The notes below the pieces were generated by a model. It had not been told where the DNA came from. It saw nothing but the letters and a program-made list of their open reading frames with translations, and searched no databases. A program made the position numbers and the translations under genes. Below are positions 46,279 through 54,893 of a DNA stretch of 64,000 bases, piece after piece (within the stretch, counting starts at the first letter, position 1; every line of letters starts with the position of its first letter). The stretch is taken from positions 1 through 64,000 of the forward strand of contig CAKUFZ010000003.1 of assembly GCA_934654475.1 (NCBI GenBank), in the 5' to 3' direction. Origin of the DNA: an uncultured Coriobacteriales bacterium (GTDB taxonomy: Bacteria; Actinomycetota; Coriobacteriia; Coriobacteriales; UMGS124).

Positions 46279-48462
46279 ATGAGTAAGACCGAGATGACCC
46301 GTCGCAACTTCGTGGCCGCCGGCAGCGCCATGGCACTTGCCCTTGCCGCTTCCACGGCCCTTGCCGAGGAGGCCCCGGCGCCCGCCGAGGGCGAGGGTGC
46401 CCCCGAGGGTGGCGAAGGCGGCGGCGAGGGTGGCCCCGGCGCCGGTGGCCCTGGCCCCATGGGTGCCCCCAAGGACGTCCCCGCAGCCCGCGAGGCAGCT
46501 GCCGCTGAGGGACGCACCTTCGGCTACGCAGGCGCCGGCGACTGGCTGGGCGTGCCCGACGACGTAGAGGTCGCCGAGGAGATCAACGACTTCGACGCCG
46601 TCGTCATCGGTGGCGGCCATGCCGGCACGCAGGCCACGCTTGCCCTTGCCGAGGCTGGCGCAAAGGTCGCCATGTGCGAGAAGAGCACCTACCTCATGTA
46701 CATCGGCGAGGACGCCGCTGCCTGGAACGCCGACTTCGTGAAGAACGCCGGCTTCGCTGAGTACAACCTCGGTGAGGTCATCAACGAGTTCACAACCCGC
46801 TCGGGCGGCCGCGTGAGCCAGGAGATCGTCGCCTCCTACGTCAACAACTCCGGCGAGTGCCTCGACAACATGCTCGCCTGCATGAAGGAGGCCGTCGAGG
46901 ACTCCGAGCGCCACGACCTGTACAACCAGCTCGTGAGCGACCTGGCCCTCACCAACAACGAGTATTCCTCCGAGGGCGGCGCCTACGCCCAGGACATCGA
47001 CGAGTCCTTCTACACCTACGACGTGACCCGCAACGGCAAGATCATCGTCCAGGCCATGTTCGACGCCGACAAGGTCAAGGAGCTCACCGCCGACATCGAC
47101 TGGGCCTCGCTTGCCGTCGACCCCAACTGCGAGACGACCGAGGAGGGCTACCAGGCCGGCTACCAGGCTCTCTATGACGCCTGCGCCTCCTTCTACGACA
47201 ACAACAACCAGTGCCTCGACCACACCGGTTACCCCAAGGCCCCCGGCACGAAGACCTGGGCCACCACCATCCAGATGATGGGCCACTTCCACGGCCGCGA
47301 GGGTCACGGCGGCGTCGCCGCTTCCTCCATCATCGGCAACGTCCAGATGGCGTGCCTGGCCAAGGCCTACACCCTGGGCGCTCAGGTGTTCCTGGGCTAC
47401 AAGGGCTACAAGGTCGTGCAGGCTGAGGACGGCACCGTGACCGGCGTCATCGTCTACGATGCCGACGCCGACCGCTACGTCAAGTTCAACTGCAAGGCAG
47501 TCATCTCCTGCGCCGGCGGCTACATCCAGAACGCCGACATGTGCTGGGCCCTGCTCAACGAGCTCCAGGAGAAGTACGAGCGCACCGGCGGCCTCAAGGA
47601 GGACTTCAACGGCGGCGGCATGGCCTGCGCCGGCGACGGTTCGGGCGTCAAGATGCTGTGCTGGGCCGGCGGCTTCGTCGACCCCTCCCCGCGCGGCCAC
47701 ATGTCCCTGGGCGGCGGCCCCTCCGGTACCTGGGGTGCCAACTGCCACCTGTGGCTCGACGAGAACATGCAGCGCTTCTGCAACGAGGGCAACATCACCG
47801 CTGCCGGCGACGCTTGCTCGCGCAAGACGGGCGCCTGCTACGGCATCATCGGCGGCGACTACCTCAAGCACATCGCCAGCTGCGGCCTTGAGCACACCGG
47901 CCCCAACTTCGGCCGTCCCGAGTACATCATGGACATGATGTACGACATCGAGACCGGCGAGGTCAACAGCCAGATCAAGATCACCGGCATGACCACCGCT
48001 GAGCGCATGGGCGGCGGCATCTACAAGGCCGACAGCCTTGAGAACCTGGCCGCTGGCCTGGGCATCGAGGACGTCGAGGGCTTCGTGGCCGCAGTCAACC
48101 ACTACAACGACCTGTGCTACGCCTGCCAGGACGGCACCTACACCTGCGACCCCGAGTTCGGTAAGAACGCCGAGGCGATGATCCCGATCGAGGGCCCGCT
48201 CTACTACGGCTTCTCCGGCTCCTGCGGCCGCACCGGCTCGAGCCCCTCGATGGTCACCATGTCGGGCGTCATGGCCGACAAGAACCTCAACGTCGAGGAC
48301 CTCGACGGCAACCCCATCCCCGGCCTGTACTGCGCAGGCGCCGACCTGGGCGGCCGTTACGGCACCGGCTACTCCACGCCTGCCGCCGGCAACTCCATCG
48401 GCATGGCCCTCACCAACGGCCGCGTCGCCGGCAAGAGTGCCGCTGCCTACCTGGGGCTCTAG
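46279..48462 (+). CDS. Large Tat-exported FAD-dependent flavoprotein reductase with a Gly/Pro/Glu linker
   Basis: A 727-residue protein. The Tat signal is MTRRNFVAAGSAMALALAAS followed by ALAEEA. A low-complexity linker of Gly, Pro, Glu and Ala spans about residues 31-66. The FAD motif is DAVVIGGGHAGTQATLALAE (about 110-129), and MQRFCNEGNIT carries the R-x-x-N-E active-site block. The C-terminus has GADLGGRYGTGYSTPAAGNS. It is about 170 residues longer than the other two flavoproteins here, with an inserted segment at about 200-330. No FMN-binding partner or LuxR gene adjoins it. GGAG lies six bases before the ATG. The substrate is unknown. Confidence 0.87.
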   Translation: MSKTEMTRRNFVAAGSAMALALAASTALAEEAPAPAEGEGAPEGGEGGGEGGPGAGGPGPMGAPKDVPAAREAAAAEGRTFGYAGAGDWLGVPDDVEVAEEINDFDAVVIGGGHAGTQATLALAEAGAKVAMCEKSTYLMYIGEDAAAWNADFVKNAGFAEYNLGEVINEFTTRSGGRVSQEIVASYVNNSGECLDNMLACMKEAVEDSERHDLYNQLVSDLALTNNEYSSEGGAYAQDIDESFYTYDVTRNGKIIVQAMFDADKVKELTADIDWASLAVDPNCETTEEGYQAGYQALYDACASFYDNNNQCLDHTGYPKAPGTKTWATTIQMMGHFHGREGHGGVAASSIIGNVQMACLAKAYTLGAQVFLGYKGYKVVQAEDGTVTGVIVYDADADRYVKFNCKAVISCAGGYIQNADMCWALLNELQEKYERTGGLKEDFNGGGMACAGDGSGVKMLCWAGGFVDPSPRGHMSLGGGPSGTWGANCHLWLDENMQRFCNEGNITAAGDACSRKTGACYGIIGGDYLKHIASCGLEHTGPNFGRPEYIMDMMYDIETGEVNSQIKITGMTTAERMGGGIYKADSLENLAAGLGIEDVEGFVAAVNHYNDLCYACQDGTYTCDPEFGKNAEAMIPIEGPLYYGFSGSCGRTGSSPSMVTMSGVMADKNLNVEDLDGNPIPGLYCAGADLGGRYGTGYSTPAAGNSIGMALTNGRVAGKSAAAYLGL

Positions 48463-48513
48463 GCTCGAAACGTTAGACATGCTTCCTCACCTGAGGTAGC
48501 ATGAACGTAACTG

Positions 48514-48556
48514 AAGCGGGGGCGCCCCAAACATATTCGGGGTGCCCCCGCTTTGT
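48514..48556 (+). terminator. Intrinsic terminator of the large flavoprotein gene
   Basis: AAGCGGGGGCGCCCC pairs with GGGGTGCCCCCGCTT around AAACATATTC, followed by TGTC. It lies 51 bp after the stop codon. Confidence 0.8.
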
Positions 48557-48583
48557 CAGCGGCGCCACATTGCAAAAAACTCC

Positions 48584-48708
48584 GGCATGTTTGCGTCTTG
48601 TTGGAACAGCGAGACGCACGGCTCAAGGTAGCACCTCATCTACCTGCGGTAACGTCACCGCACTCGCTGCGGGTAGCCACCTCGCCGACATTAAGACGCA
48701 AACATGCC
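48584..48708. repeat. Long inverted-repeat pair Y (shares its arm with pair X at 25259)
   Basis: GGCATGTTTGCGTCTT (48584-48599) and its exact complement (48693-48708) enclose 93 bp, 60 bp upstream of the S41-like gene. The right arm with its neighbour (ACATTAAGACGCAAACATGC) matches the right arm of pair X (CCATTAAAACGCAAACATGC). The enclosed DNA differs between X and Y. Confidence 0.6.
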
Positions 48709-48768
48709 CGAATTTAGACCAAGAAGATGCCCTGCAAGGCTCAACGAGTCGTCGTGGAAGGACTGACA

Positions 48769-50103
48769 ATGCGAGGTTTCCTTTACCTGACTGGCTACAA
48801 CGCAATCTGCGAGACGCTGCACATGGACGCCGCGCCCGGCAGGCGCTCCATCGGCAACGCCGAGGCCTGCGGCAACTCGCTGGCCAAGGCGTCGCGCAAC
48901 GCCCATGCCGACGTGGACCAGTTCCTGCTTGCCGCGCGCCAGTACCTCTCTACCGCAGGTGCCAAAACCTGCAAGGTCACCTGCCACGACGGCAGTTATC
49001 AGGAGTATGACCTGGGCTTTCGCGTCAAGCGCCATGAGAACTTCCTCTATGTGACCGAAGCGCGGCAGGAGACGCGCCTGGCTCCGGGCATGCGCATCGT
49101 CGCCGTGGGCATGAACAGGATCGATTTCCTGCTCAAAGACATGGGGGCCGACGTCGTCTGGGGTCGAGGCACGGACCGCGAGGACTGGGACTTGGCCATG
49201 CGCATGTTCGACGACATCGACGTCTTCCCCGGCGACGGCCACGTCATGCGCCTCGACCTGCGTCGCTACCCCGTGAAAACGCCCGACCCCGAGTTCTCGA
49301 CCCGCGTGCAGGACGGCGCCGTCGTCATGCGAATCGACGACCTCTCCCAGGCCGGCAAGGTCGCCCAGGCCGTTTCTGAGGCTACGGCAGCCCTCGCCGA
49401 GCAAGGCGCCGGCAAGCTTGTGCTCGACCTGCGCCACTGCGCCGGCACCGCAGACCCCGCCTCCTACCTGGCGCTTCTTCCCCTGCTTGTGGACGCCGAG
49501 ATTGACGCGAAGCAGGTCATGGACGACGTCGAGCTCTTCACCGTCTACTCCAAGAACAACGCCGCCGCACTCATCGCCGACATTGACCGCGTCCGCCCCG
49601 CGCTCGACGAGGCCGGCCTCAGCATGGCCGACGAGCTGTGCGCCGACATTCAGGCAAAGGCCGACGAGGTGCTCGCACGCAAGCGCACCACCCACGTCAT
49701 GGCAGAGCGCCTGCGTATGGCCGAGCTGCCCGAGGTTCTCCCCTCCCCCTTCATCGACGAGCGCGTGACACCCGATGCCAACGCACCGCGCCTTGCCTGC
49801 ATCCTGCTCGATTCCGGCACGGGGGAAGGGGCGGAGCGCCTGGCTCAGGCCGTCATGGGGATGGAGCGCGTGCGCCTGGTGGGCCGCGCCACCAAGGGCT
49901 GGGTCGACTACGCCAACTACCTCACCAGCGAGCTTGAAGGCATCGCCTGCTCGTTCACCTACCCCATCAGCCGCACGAAGGCCAACCACGACGGCGAGGG
50001 GTTCGAGCGCACGGGGCTGCCGCTCGACGTGCACGTGCCCTTCACGCCCGAGGAATGCACGCGCGACACGATTCTCGGGGCGGCGCTCGCACTCGAAGCG
50101 TAG
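48769..50103 (+). CDS. S41-peptidase-like protein lacking the catalytic pair (pseudopeptidase 1)
   Basis: A 444-residue protein. A PDZ-like segment (LAPGMRIVAVGMNRIDFLLK, about 105-124) precedes a C-terminal-processing-peptidase-like core (GAGKLVLDLRHCAGTADPAS, about 213-232; LACILLDSGTGEGAERLAQA, 342-361; VGRATKGWVDYANYLTSEL). By eye, active S41 enzymes have Ser-Ala-Ser-Glu where this protein has GEGAE, putting Glu353 at the nucleophile position, and the general-base Lys of the T-x-G-K motif is Trp378. There is no signal peptide, so it is cytoplasmic, unlike CtpA. AAGGA lies six bases before the ATG at 48769. A shorter relative follows. It probably binds peptides or is a structural paralogue. 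Confidence 0.6.
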   Translation: MRGFLYLTGYNAICETLHMDAAPGRRSIGNAEACGNSLAKASRNAHADVDQFLLAARQYLSTAGAKTCKVTCHDGSYQEYDLGFRVKRHENFLYVTEARQETRLAPGMRIVAVGMNRIDFLLKDMGADVVWGRGTDREDWDLAMRMFDDIDVFPGDGHVMRLDLRRYPVKTPDPEFSTRVQDGAVVMRIDDLSQAGKVAQAVSEATAALAEQGAGKLVLDLRHCAGTADPASYLALLPLLVDAEIDAKQVMDDVELFTVYSKNNAAALIADIDRVRPALDEAGLSMADELCADIQAKADEVLARKRTTHVMAERLRMAELPEVLPSPFIDERVTPDANAPRLACILLDSGTGEGAERLAQAVMGMERVRLVGRATKGWVDYANYLTSELEGIACSFTYPISRTKANHDGEGFERTGLPLDVHVPFTPEECTRDTILGAALALEA

Positions 50104-50234
50104 GGACCGATACCAACGAGCCGCACGACACGTGGTAAAGCGGTGCGAGCTTGGCATGGCCGCACCCACAGACAAGGCGTTTGGGTAGGATAGCAGGCGA
50201 AAAAACGTGCATCTTCCCAATGAAAGGCCGCACC

Positions 50235-51209
50235 ATGACGCCCGAGCCCCGCACCATCGCCTCGCAGATCCTCATCGCCCTCGACCACGACTACGCCGGC
50301 ATGCCCGAATGCGACGATCATGCGGGCAAGGCATGGCACAAGCTCTTCAGGAAAGCCGATGAGCTGGGGCTTCTTAACGACGACTTGCTCGAGGCCATGA
50401 TGCAGGAGCGCCTTGCGCACCTGGGCGACCCCAACCTGCGCCTCATGCGCCTGGGCGCCGACGCCGACTCCGCGTTCGAGTCCGCCCCCTGCGCATTCGA
50501 GATGCAGGGCAGGGCAGCCGTCCTCACCGTGGGCAACCTCGACTCCACCGAGGCCGCAGACCTGCTGACCGAGCATGCCGGCCAGGCGCGTGCAGCAAAG
50601 ACGCTCGTCCTCGACGTGCGCGCCTGCATGGGCGGCGTCGAGCAGGCGGCCTACCCCCTGCTCAATTGGCTGTTCGACGAGCCGACGACGCTGGAGGCGC
50701 TCATCGGCACCCAGCAGGTGCTCACCAACTATTCCACCGGTGCGTGCAAGGCCCGCATCCAGCAGTTCACCCAGCTCAAGACCCTGCTTGAGGCCCAGGG
50801 TGCCGGCGACACCACCGCTTGGCTCGATCAGGGCCTCCAGGCCGCGCAAGAAAGCATGGGCAAGGGCTTTGTAGAGGAGTCGCTTGCCCCCGCGCAGCTC
50901 GACATCGCGGCCGCCCCGGCTGGCCAGCGCGTCTTCCTGCTCACAAGCGAGCGCACCGCCGACGCCGCCGAGTGGCTCGCAGGCGTCGCCAAGAAGTCTC
51001 CACGCGCAACGCAGGTGGGCCAGGCCACGCGCGGCACGCTCGACTACTCCAACCCCGTCACGCTCACCTTCGGCGACCGTTTCGTCTTCACCTACCCCAT
51101 GACCAAGACCGCCGAGGCAGCTCAGGGCAAGGGCATCCGCGGCACCGGCATCCTGCCCGACATTGCCTGCCAAGCAGAAGAGGCACTCGCCAAGGCGCTC
51201 GAGGGCTAA
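50235..51209 (+). CDS. S41-peptidase-like protein lacking the catalytic pair (pseudopeptidase 2)
   Basis: A 324-residue paralogue of the preceding gene without the PDZ-like part. Shared blocks are AAKTLVLDVRACMGGVEQAA (about 120-139), RVFLLTSERTADAAEWLAG (about 232-250) and VGQATRGTLDYSNPVTLTFG (about 261-280), ending GIRGTGILPDIACQAEEAL, which resembles the G-x-x-P-D end of S41 domains. The nucleophile position appears to be Asp243 and the lysine position Thr268. No signal peptide. The start at 50235 follows AAAGG; an in-frame ATG five codons earlier is possible. It is separated from its partner by 131 bp in the same direction. Confidence 0.6.
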   Translation: MTPEPRTIASQILIALDHDYAGMPECDDHAGKAWHKLFRKADELGLLNDDLLEAMMQERLAHLGDPNLRLMRLGADADSAFESAPCAFEMQGRAAVLTVGNLDSTEAADLLTEHAGQARAAKTLVLDVRACMGGVEQAAYPLLNWLFDEPTTLEALIGTQQVLTNYSTGACKARIQQFTQLKTLLEAQGAGDTTAWLDQGLQAAQESMGKGFVEESLAPAQLDIAAAPAGQRVFLLTSERTADAAEWLAGVAKKSPRATQVGQATRGTLDYSNPVTLTFGDRFVFTYPMTKTAEAAQGKGIRGTGILPDIACQAEEALAKALEG

Positions 51210-51427
51210 GGGTCGGCCCGACCACATAAGGACGCCGCTGAGGCGCATGGTCTGCACGCAGACCCGCCTGAGCACAGAACATGCGCCGGTGCAAGCACTT
51301 CTCAACCCATTGCAGCTCAGGGCAGGCTCTAAGGGGCCCACCTTTATTCATTTCTCGACGAAGAGGTGTTTGTTTGGCAGTCCCTTGGGCGAACCCCCGC
51401 AAGTACATAAAGAAAAACAGGGCATTG

Positions 51428-51463
51428 CAAAGGAGCCGCACCCCGGGGTTGGAATGCGGCTCC
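51428..51463 (-). terminator. Intrinsic terminator of the fourth LuxR gene
   Basis: On the minus strand GGAGCCGCA pairs with TGCGGCTCC around a C-rich loop, followed by TTTGC. It lies 43 bp after the stop. The rest of the 51210-51505 gap shows no gene. Confidence 0.6.
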
Positions 51464-51505
51464 TTGCCGTTGGTGGCCATATGTCGATACAGACACCCTG
51501 GTTGA

Positions 51506-53047
51506 CTACGCGCGCTTGTCCACCATGTCGATGAGCTGCTGCTTGGAGTGAATGTGTAGCTTGGCGTAGATGTTCTTCACATGCACGCGCACGGTGTTCT
51601 CCGAGATGATGAGCTTCTCGGCGATGGACATGCGCGTGTTGCCGCGGGCAAGCAGGTCGAGTACCTCGCCCTCGCGCTCCGACAAGGCGTACTTCTTCGC
51701 AATCACCGCGCATGCCTGGGCGATGGGGTCGACAGGAGCGACCGTCGGCGTCCCAGCGGGTGCCGTCTGAGCCGCGTCTGCCTGCCCGGCAGCACCGATC
51801 GCAGCATACGATACGAGGACATCGGGAGCCGTGTCACTGCGCTGAGACGACCCCTCGAACCCTCCACCCTGCAGCTCAACTGGCACGAAAGGCTGGGCGG
51901 CGCCGTTCACGGGCGAGGGGTATTGCGCCGCCGCAAGCACGCTCGAAGCCACGACCGCCAGAATCGTCATCGTCACCGTGATGGCCTGCACGGCAGCAAA
52001 ATCATCGCCGAACGAGAGCCCCGTCGCCTGACCGGCAAGCGTGCCGCAGGCATAGCCGAAACTCACCACACCCCATCCGACGGGGAACACAAACGACAGG
52101 CTCGCCACACCGCTCTGGGCCACATCGATGAGAACGAGCAGCACAAACACCTGCACGATGTCCCAGAACGCCTCGGTGAGTTTGGGCAGAAGTCCTCCAG
52201 CGCTACCACCCAAAAGGATGTGCAGCAAAAACAGGACGGCAAGCACCGGCGTGAGCACACGGCCGATGGTAGAGAGGCGCACGTTCGACTTGCAGGGTAG
52301 CAATACCGCAAGCAAGATGACCGAAATGGCAAGCACGCACTCGTCGACGCCCGTGTTGAAGTCGAGCATCACCGAAATTTGTGCGACGGCAGCGGTGTTT
52401 CCCGCCGTAACGCCAAAGATGAATGCGTAGACCACAAGCGCCCCGAGCAGCAGCTTGAAGTGACTCGAGCTCGTCGGGCGCATGATGAGAGGCTTGATCT
52501 CGCGATGGGCATTGCGCGCCTCGTGCACCACAAGTACGACGAGGACAACGAGCGCAAGAACCGTGATGGGCAAGGGACCCACGTACCCACCCACAGCCGT
52601 GCTGGCAAGCCCCAGGAGCGACTTGATGAGCAAAGCCACGACCACGGTCACAATGCGCGTGGCAACATCGACCACAGCCAGCATCTCGACCCACGAGAAG
52701 AGGCCGAGCGCCGCGGCCACGCCGATGATGAGAGCGGCCACATAGGCAAGCACCATGCCGCCGAAGTCTTTGGCCACAAGATAGGCGCACAAGGTAGCTG
52801 CGACGATGAGCACCGCCGGCATCGACACGAGGACGCGCGAGGAAAATGTCGCCTGGTTGCTTCGGAACGCGACGAGCGCCAAGATCAGCACGAGGCAGCA
52901 TGCAAACGACATGCACACAAGCGGCGAGAACACCAGGCCCGCCGACATTGGATACAGGAAGTTGATGACGTTTTGCCTCCACGCCAAAAAGAAGCCAAAC
53001 CCCACCGCGACAAGGATGTCCATCTTCCCCGTCAGTTTCTCGACCAT
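51506..53047 (-). CDS. Membrane-bound LuxR-family transcriptional regulator (no adjacent reductase)
   Basis: A 513-residue protein with about twelve hydrophobic segments (for example ILVAVGFGFFLAW and TRIVTVVVALLIKSLLGLA), an Ala/Pro/Gly-rich linker at about 395-440, and a LuxR helix-turn-helix: YALSEREGEVLDLLARGNT, MSIAEKLIISENTVRVHVKN and YAKLHIHSKQQLIDMV. It shares the plan of the three other LuxR proteins here but faces thrC, a housekeeping gene, so its target is not obvious. Candidates are the nearby large flavoprotein at 46279, which has no regulator of its own, or genes elsewhere. Confidence 0.83.
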   Translation of the reverse strand: MVEKLTGKMDILVAVGFGFFLAWRQNVINFLYPMSAGLVFSPLVCMSFACCLVLILALVAFRSNQATFSSRVLVSMPAVLIVAATLCAYLVAKDFGGMVLAYVAALIIGVAAALGLFSWVEMLAVVDVATRIVTVVVALLIKSLLGLASTAVGGYVGPLPITVLALVVLVVLVVHEARNAHREIKPLIMRPTSSSHFKLLLGALVVYAFIFGVTAGNTAAVAQISVMLDFNTGVDECVLAISVILLAVLLPCKSNVRLSTIGRVLTPVLAVLFLLHILLGGSAGGLLPKLTEAFWDIVQVFVLLVLIDVAQSGVASLSFVFPVGWGVVSFGYACGTLAGQATGLSFGDDFAAVQAITVTMTILAVVASSVLAAAQYPSPVNGAAQPFVPVELQGGGFEGSSQRSDTAPDVLVSYAAIGAAGQADAAQTAPAGTPTVAPVDPIAQACAVIAKKYALSEREGEVLDLLARGNTRMSIAEKLIISENTVRVHVKNIYAKLHIHSKQQLIDMVDKRA

Positions 53048-53250
53048 TCGCGTCCCCCCGCATCAGTCGAATACCGAGCAATAAACTGGAAATTGTACCG
53101 CCGCCACTTCTTCATATGCATGGCGTTTTATTCACGAGTCGGCATACATTCTATACCGTTTGCCGCCCGAGCCGCCCCGGGCTTTCCGCACGCGCTACGA
53201 TATACAGATTAGGCTCTCCTGACACGCCAATCGACCACGAAAGGCCAACC

Positions 53251-54789
53251 ATGAACCGCTATATCGACACCCGTGGAAACGTGAGCGACGCGCTTTCATT
53301 TTGCGAGGCCATCGTCGAAGGCATTGCCCCCGGTGGCGGCCTTTTCGTGCCCCAGCAGATTCCCTCGATGAGCGTCGAAGAGATTTGCGCGCTTGCCGAG
53401 CTTCCTTACGCCCAGCGCGCCGCGCGCGTCTATCGCGCATTTGAGGTCGACGTCGCCGACGACGCAATCGACTCCCTCATGGCCGGCGCCTACGGCCCCC
53501 AGTTTGACGACGAGCGCATCGCCCCTGTGGTTGACCTGGGCGACGGCATCCATGTGCTCGAGCTGTTCCATGGACCCACCTCGGCCTTCAAGGACATGGC
53601 CCTGCAGTGCCTGCCCCGCTTCTTCGAGCATGCGACGGGCAAGCTGCGCGAAGAGGGCAGGCTCGACCACGACCACCTCATCCTCGTGGCCACCTCCGGC
53701 GACACGGGCAAGGCGGCGCTTGAAGGCTTCGCCGGCCGCAAGCATGTGGGCATCTGCGTCTTCTATCCCGACGGCGGCGTCTCCGACATTCAGCTTCGCC
53801 AGATGACCACCCAGCAGGGCGACAACGTCAACGTCTTCGCGGCCCGCGGCGACTTCGACGATTGCCAGACCTCCGTCAAGCAGGCCTTTGGCGACACGGC
53901 GTTCTGCGACAAGCTCATGGCCGAGCACAACCTGGCCCTTTCCAGCGCGAACTCCATCAACTGGGGTCGCCTCATGCCTCAAATCGTGTACTACATGAGC
54001 GCCTACGCCGACATGGTCGCAGCAGGCTCCGTGCGCGCCGGCGAAGAGATCGACGTCTGCGTGCCCACCGGCAACTTCGGCAACATCCTGGCTGCGTATT
54101 ACGCCAAGCGCATCGGCACCCCCATTGCGCGCCTCGTGTGCGCGAGCAACGAGAACAACGTGCTCACCGACTTCATCACGACGGGCGTCTACGACATCCG
54201 CTCGCGCAAGCTCTCGCTTACCCCCTCCCCCAGCATGGACATCCTCGTGTCGTCCAACCTGGAGCGCCAGCTCTTCGAGCTGTGCGGTCGCGACGCCGAG
54301 CGCGTGCGCGGCTGGATGGCCGACCTCTCCCGCGACAAGCGCTTCGAGGTCGACGCCGACACGCGCGCCCGCATGCAGGAGCTTTACGCCGCTGGCTGCG
54401 TGGACAACGACGCCTGCCTGCGCGAGATTGGCGAGGTCTTCACTGAGAAGCATTACCTGCTCGACCCCCACACCGCCGTTGCCCTGAAGGTCGCAAAGGA
54501 GCATCGCAGCGAGCACCCCATGCTCGTTGCCTCCACCGCCCATTGGGCAAAGTTCGGCCCCAACGTGTGGCGCGGCCTCAACGGCCTTGGCGCCCATGAC
54601 GAGCTTCCCGCCGAGGTCGCGTCGCTTTCCGGCATCGCCCTCAACCGCGCCATCGCCGAAGCCACGGACACCCGCGTTCCCGCTGGTCTCGAGGCTCTGG
54701 AGACCCTTCCCCGCAGGTTCGACACCGTGGTCGAGGCTTCTAAAGCCGGTGTTGAGGACAGCGTGCTTGGGTGGCTTGAGAAGCACTAG
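53251..54789 (+). CDS. thrC: Threonine synthase
   Basis: A 512-residue PLP enzyme that converts O-phospho-L-homoserine to threonine. It starts with the family signature MNRYIDTRGNVSDALSFCEA and GIAPGGGLFVP, has the PLP lysine in HGPTSAFKDMALQCLPRFF (about residue 110), TSGDTGKAALEGFAG and the phosphate-binding SSANSINWGRLMPQIVYY. The length fits the long, E. coli/yeast-like class. GAAAGG lies eight bases before the ATG at 53251; the longer frame overlaps the divergent promoter region and is rejected. A terminator hairpin separates it from pepT. Confidence 0.95.
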   Translation: MNRYIDTRGNVSDALSFCEAIVEGIAPGGGLFVPQQIPSMSVEEICALAELPYAQRAARVYRAFEVDVADDAIDSLMAGAYGPQFDDERIAPVVDLGDGIHVLELFHGPTSAFKDMALQCLPRFFEHATGKLREEGRLDHDHLILVATSGDTGKAALEGFAGRKHVGICVFYPDGGVSDIQLRQMTTQQGDNVNVFAARGDFDDCQTSVKQAFGDTAFCDKLMAEHNLALSSANSINWGRLMPQIVYYMSAYADMVAAGSVRAGEEIDVCVPTGNFGNILAAYYAKRIGTPIARLVCASNENNVLTDFITTGVYDIRSRKLSLTPSPSMDILVSSNLERQLFELCGRDAERVRGWMADLSRDKRFEVDADTRARMQELYAAGCVDNDACLREIGEVFTEKHYLLDPHTAVALKVAKEHRSEHPMLVASTAHWAKFGPNVWRGLNGLGAHDELPAEVASLSGIALNRAIAEATDTRVPAGLEALETLPRRFDTVVEASKAGVEDSVLGWLEKH

Positions 54790-54844
54790 GGCTCGAAACG
54801 CAGCTAGTATGCCTGCACCGTAGTATGATTCGCTAGGTTCCCAT

Positions 54845-54879
54845 GCCGGGCGCGACATGTTTCGCGCCCGGCTTCTTTT
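54845..54879 (+). terminator. Intrinsic terminator of thrC
   Basis: GCCGGGCGCGA pairs with TCGCGCCCGGC around CATGTT, followed by TTCTTTT. It ends just before the pepT ribosome-binding site, so pepT may depend on read-through or a weak promoter here. Confidence 0.85.
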
Positions 54880-54893
54880 AAAAGGAGCAGTGT

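Noticed and set aside
46087..48480. 797-codon minus-strand open frame opposite the large flavoprotein
   Set aside because: Antisense shadow with Val/Gly/Ala/His-rich composition; the plus strand encodes an intact Tat flavoprotein.
48584..48708. Cobalamin or molybdenum-cofactor riboswitch
   Set aside because: Length and the hairpin-like GCGGTAACGTCACCGC inside prompted the idea, but the conserved boxes of those classes are absent and the downstream gene is unrelated.
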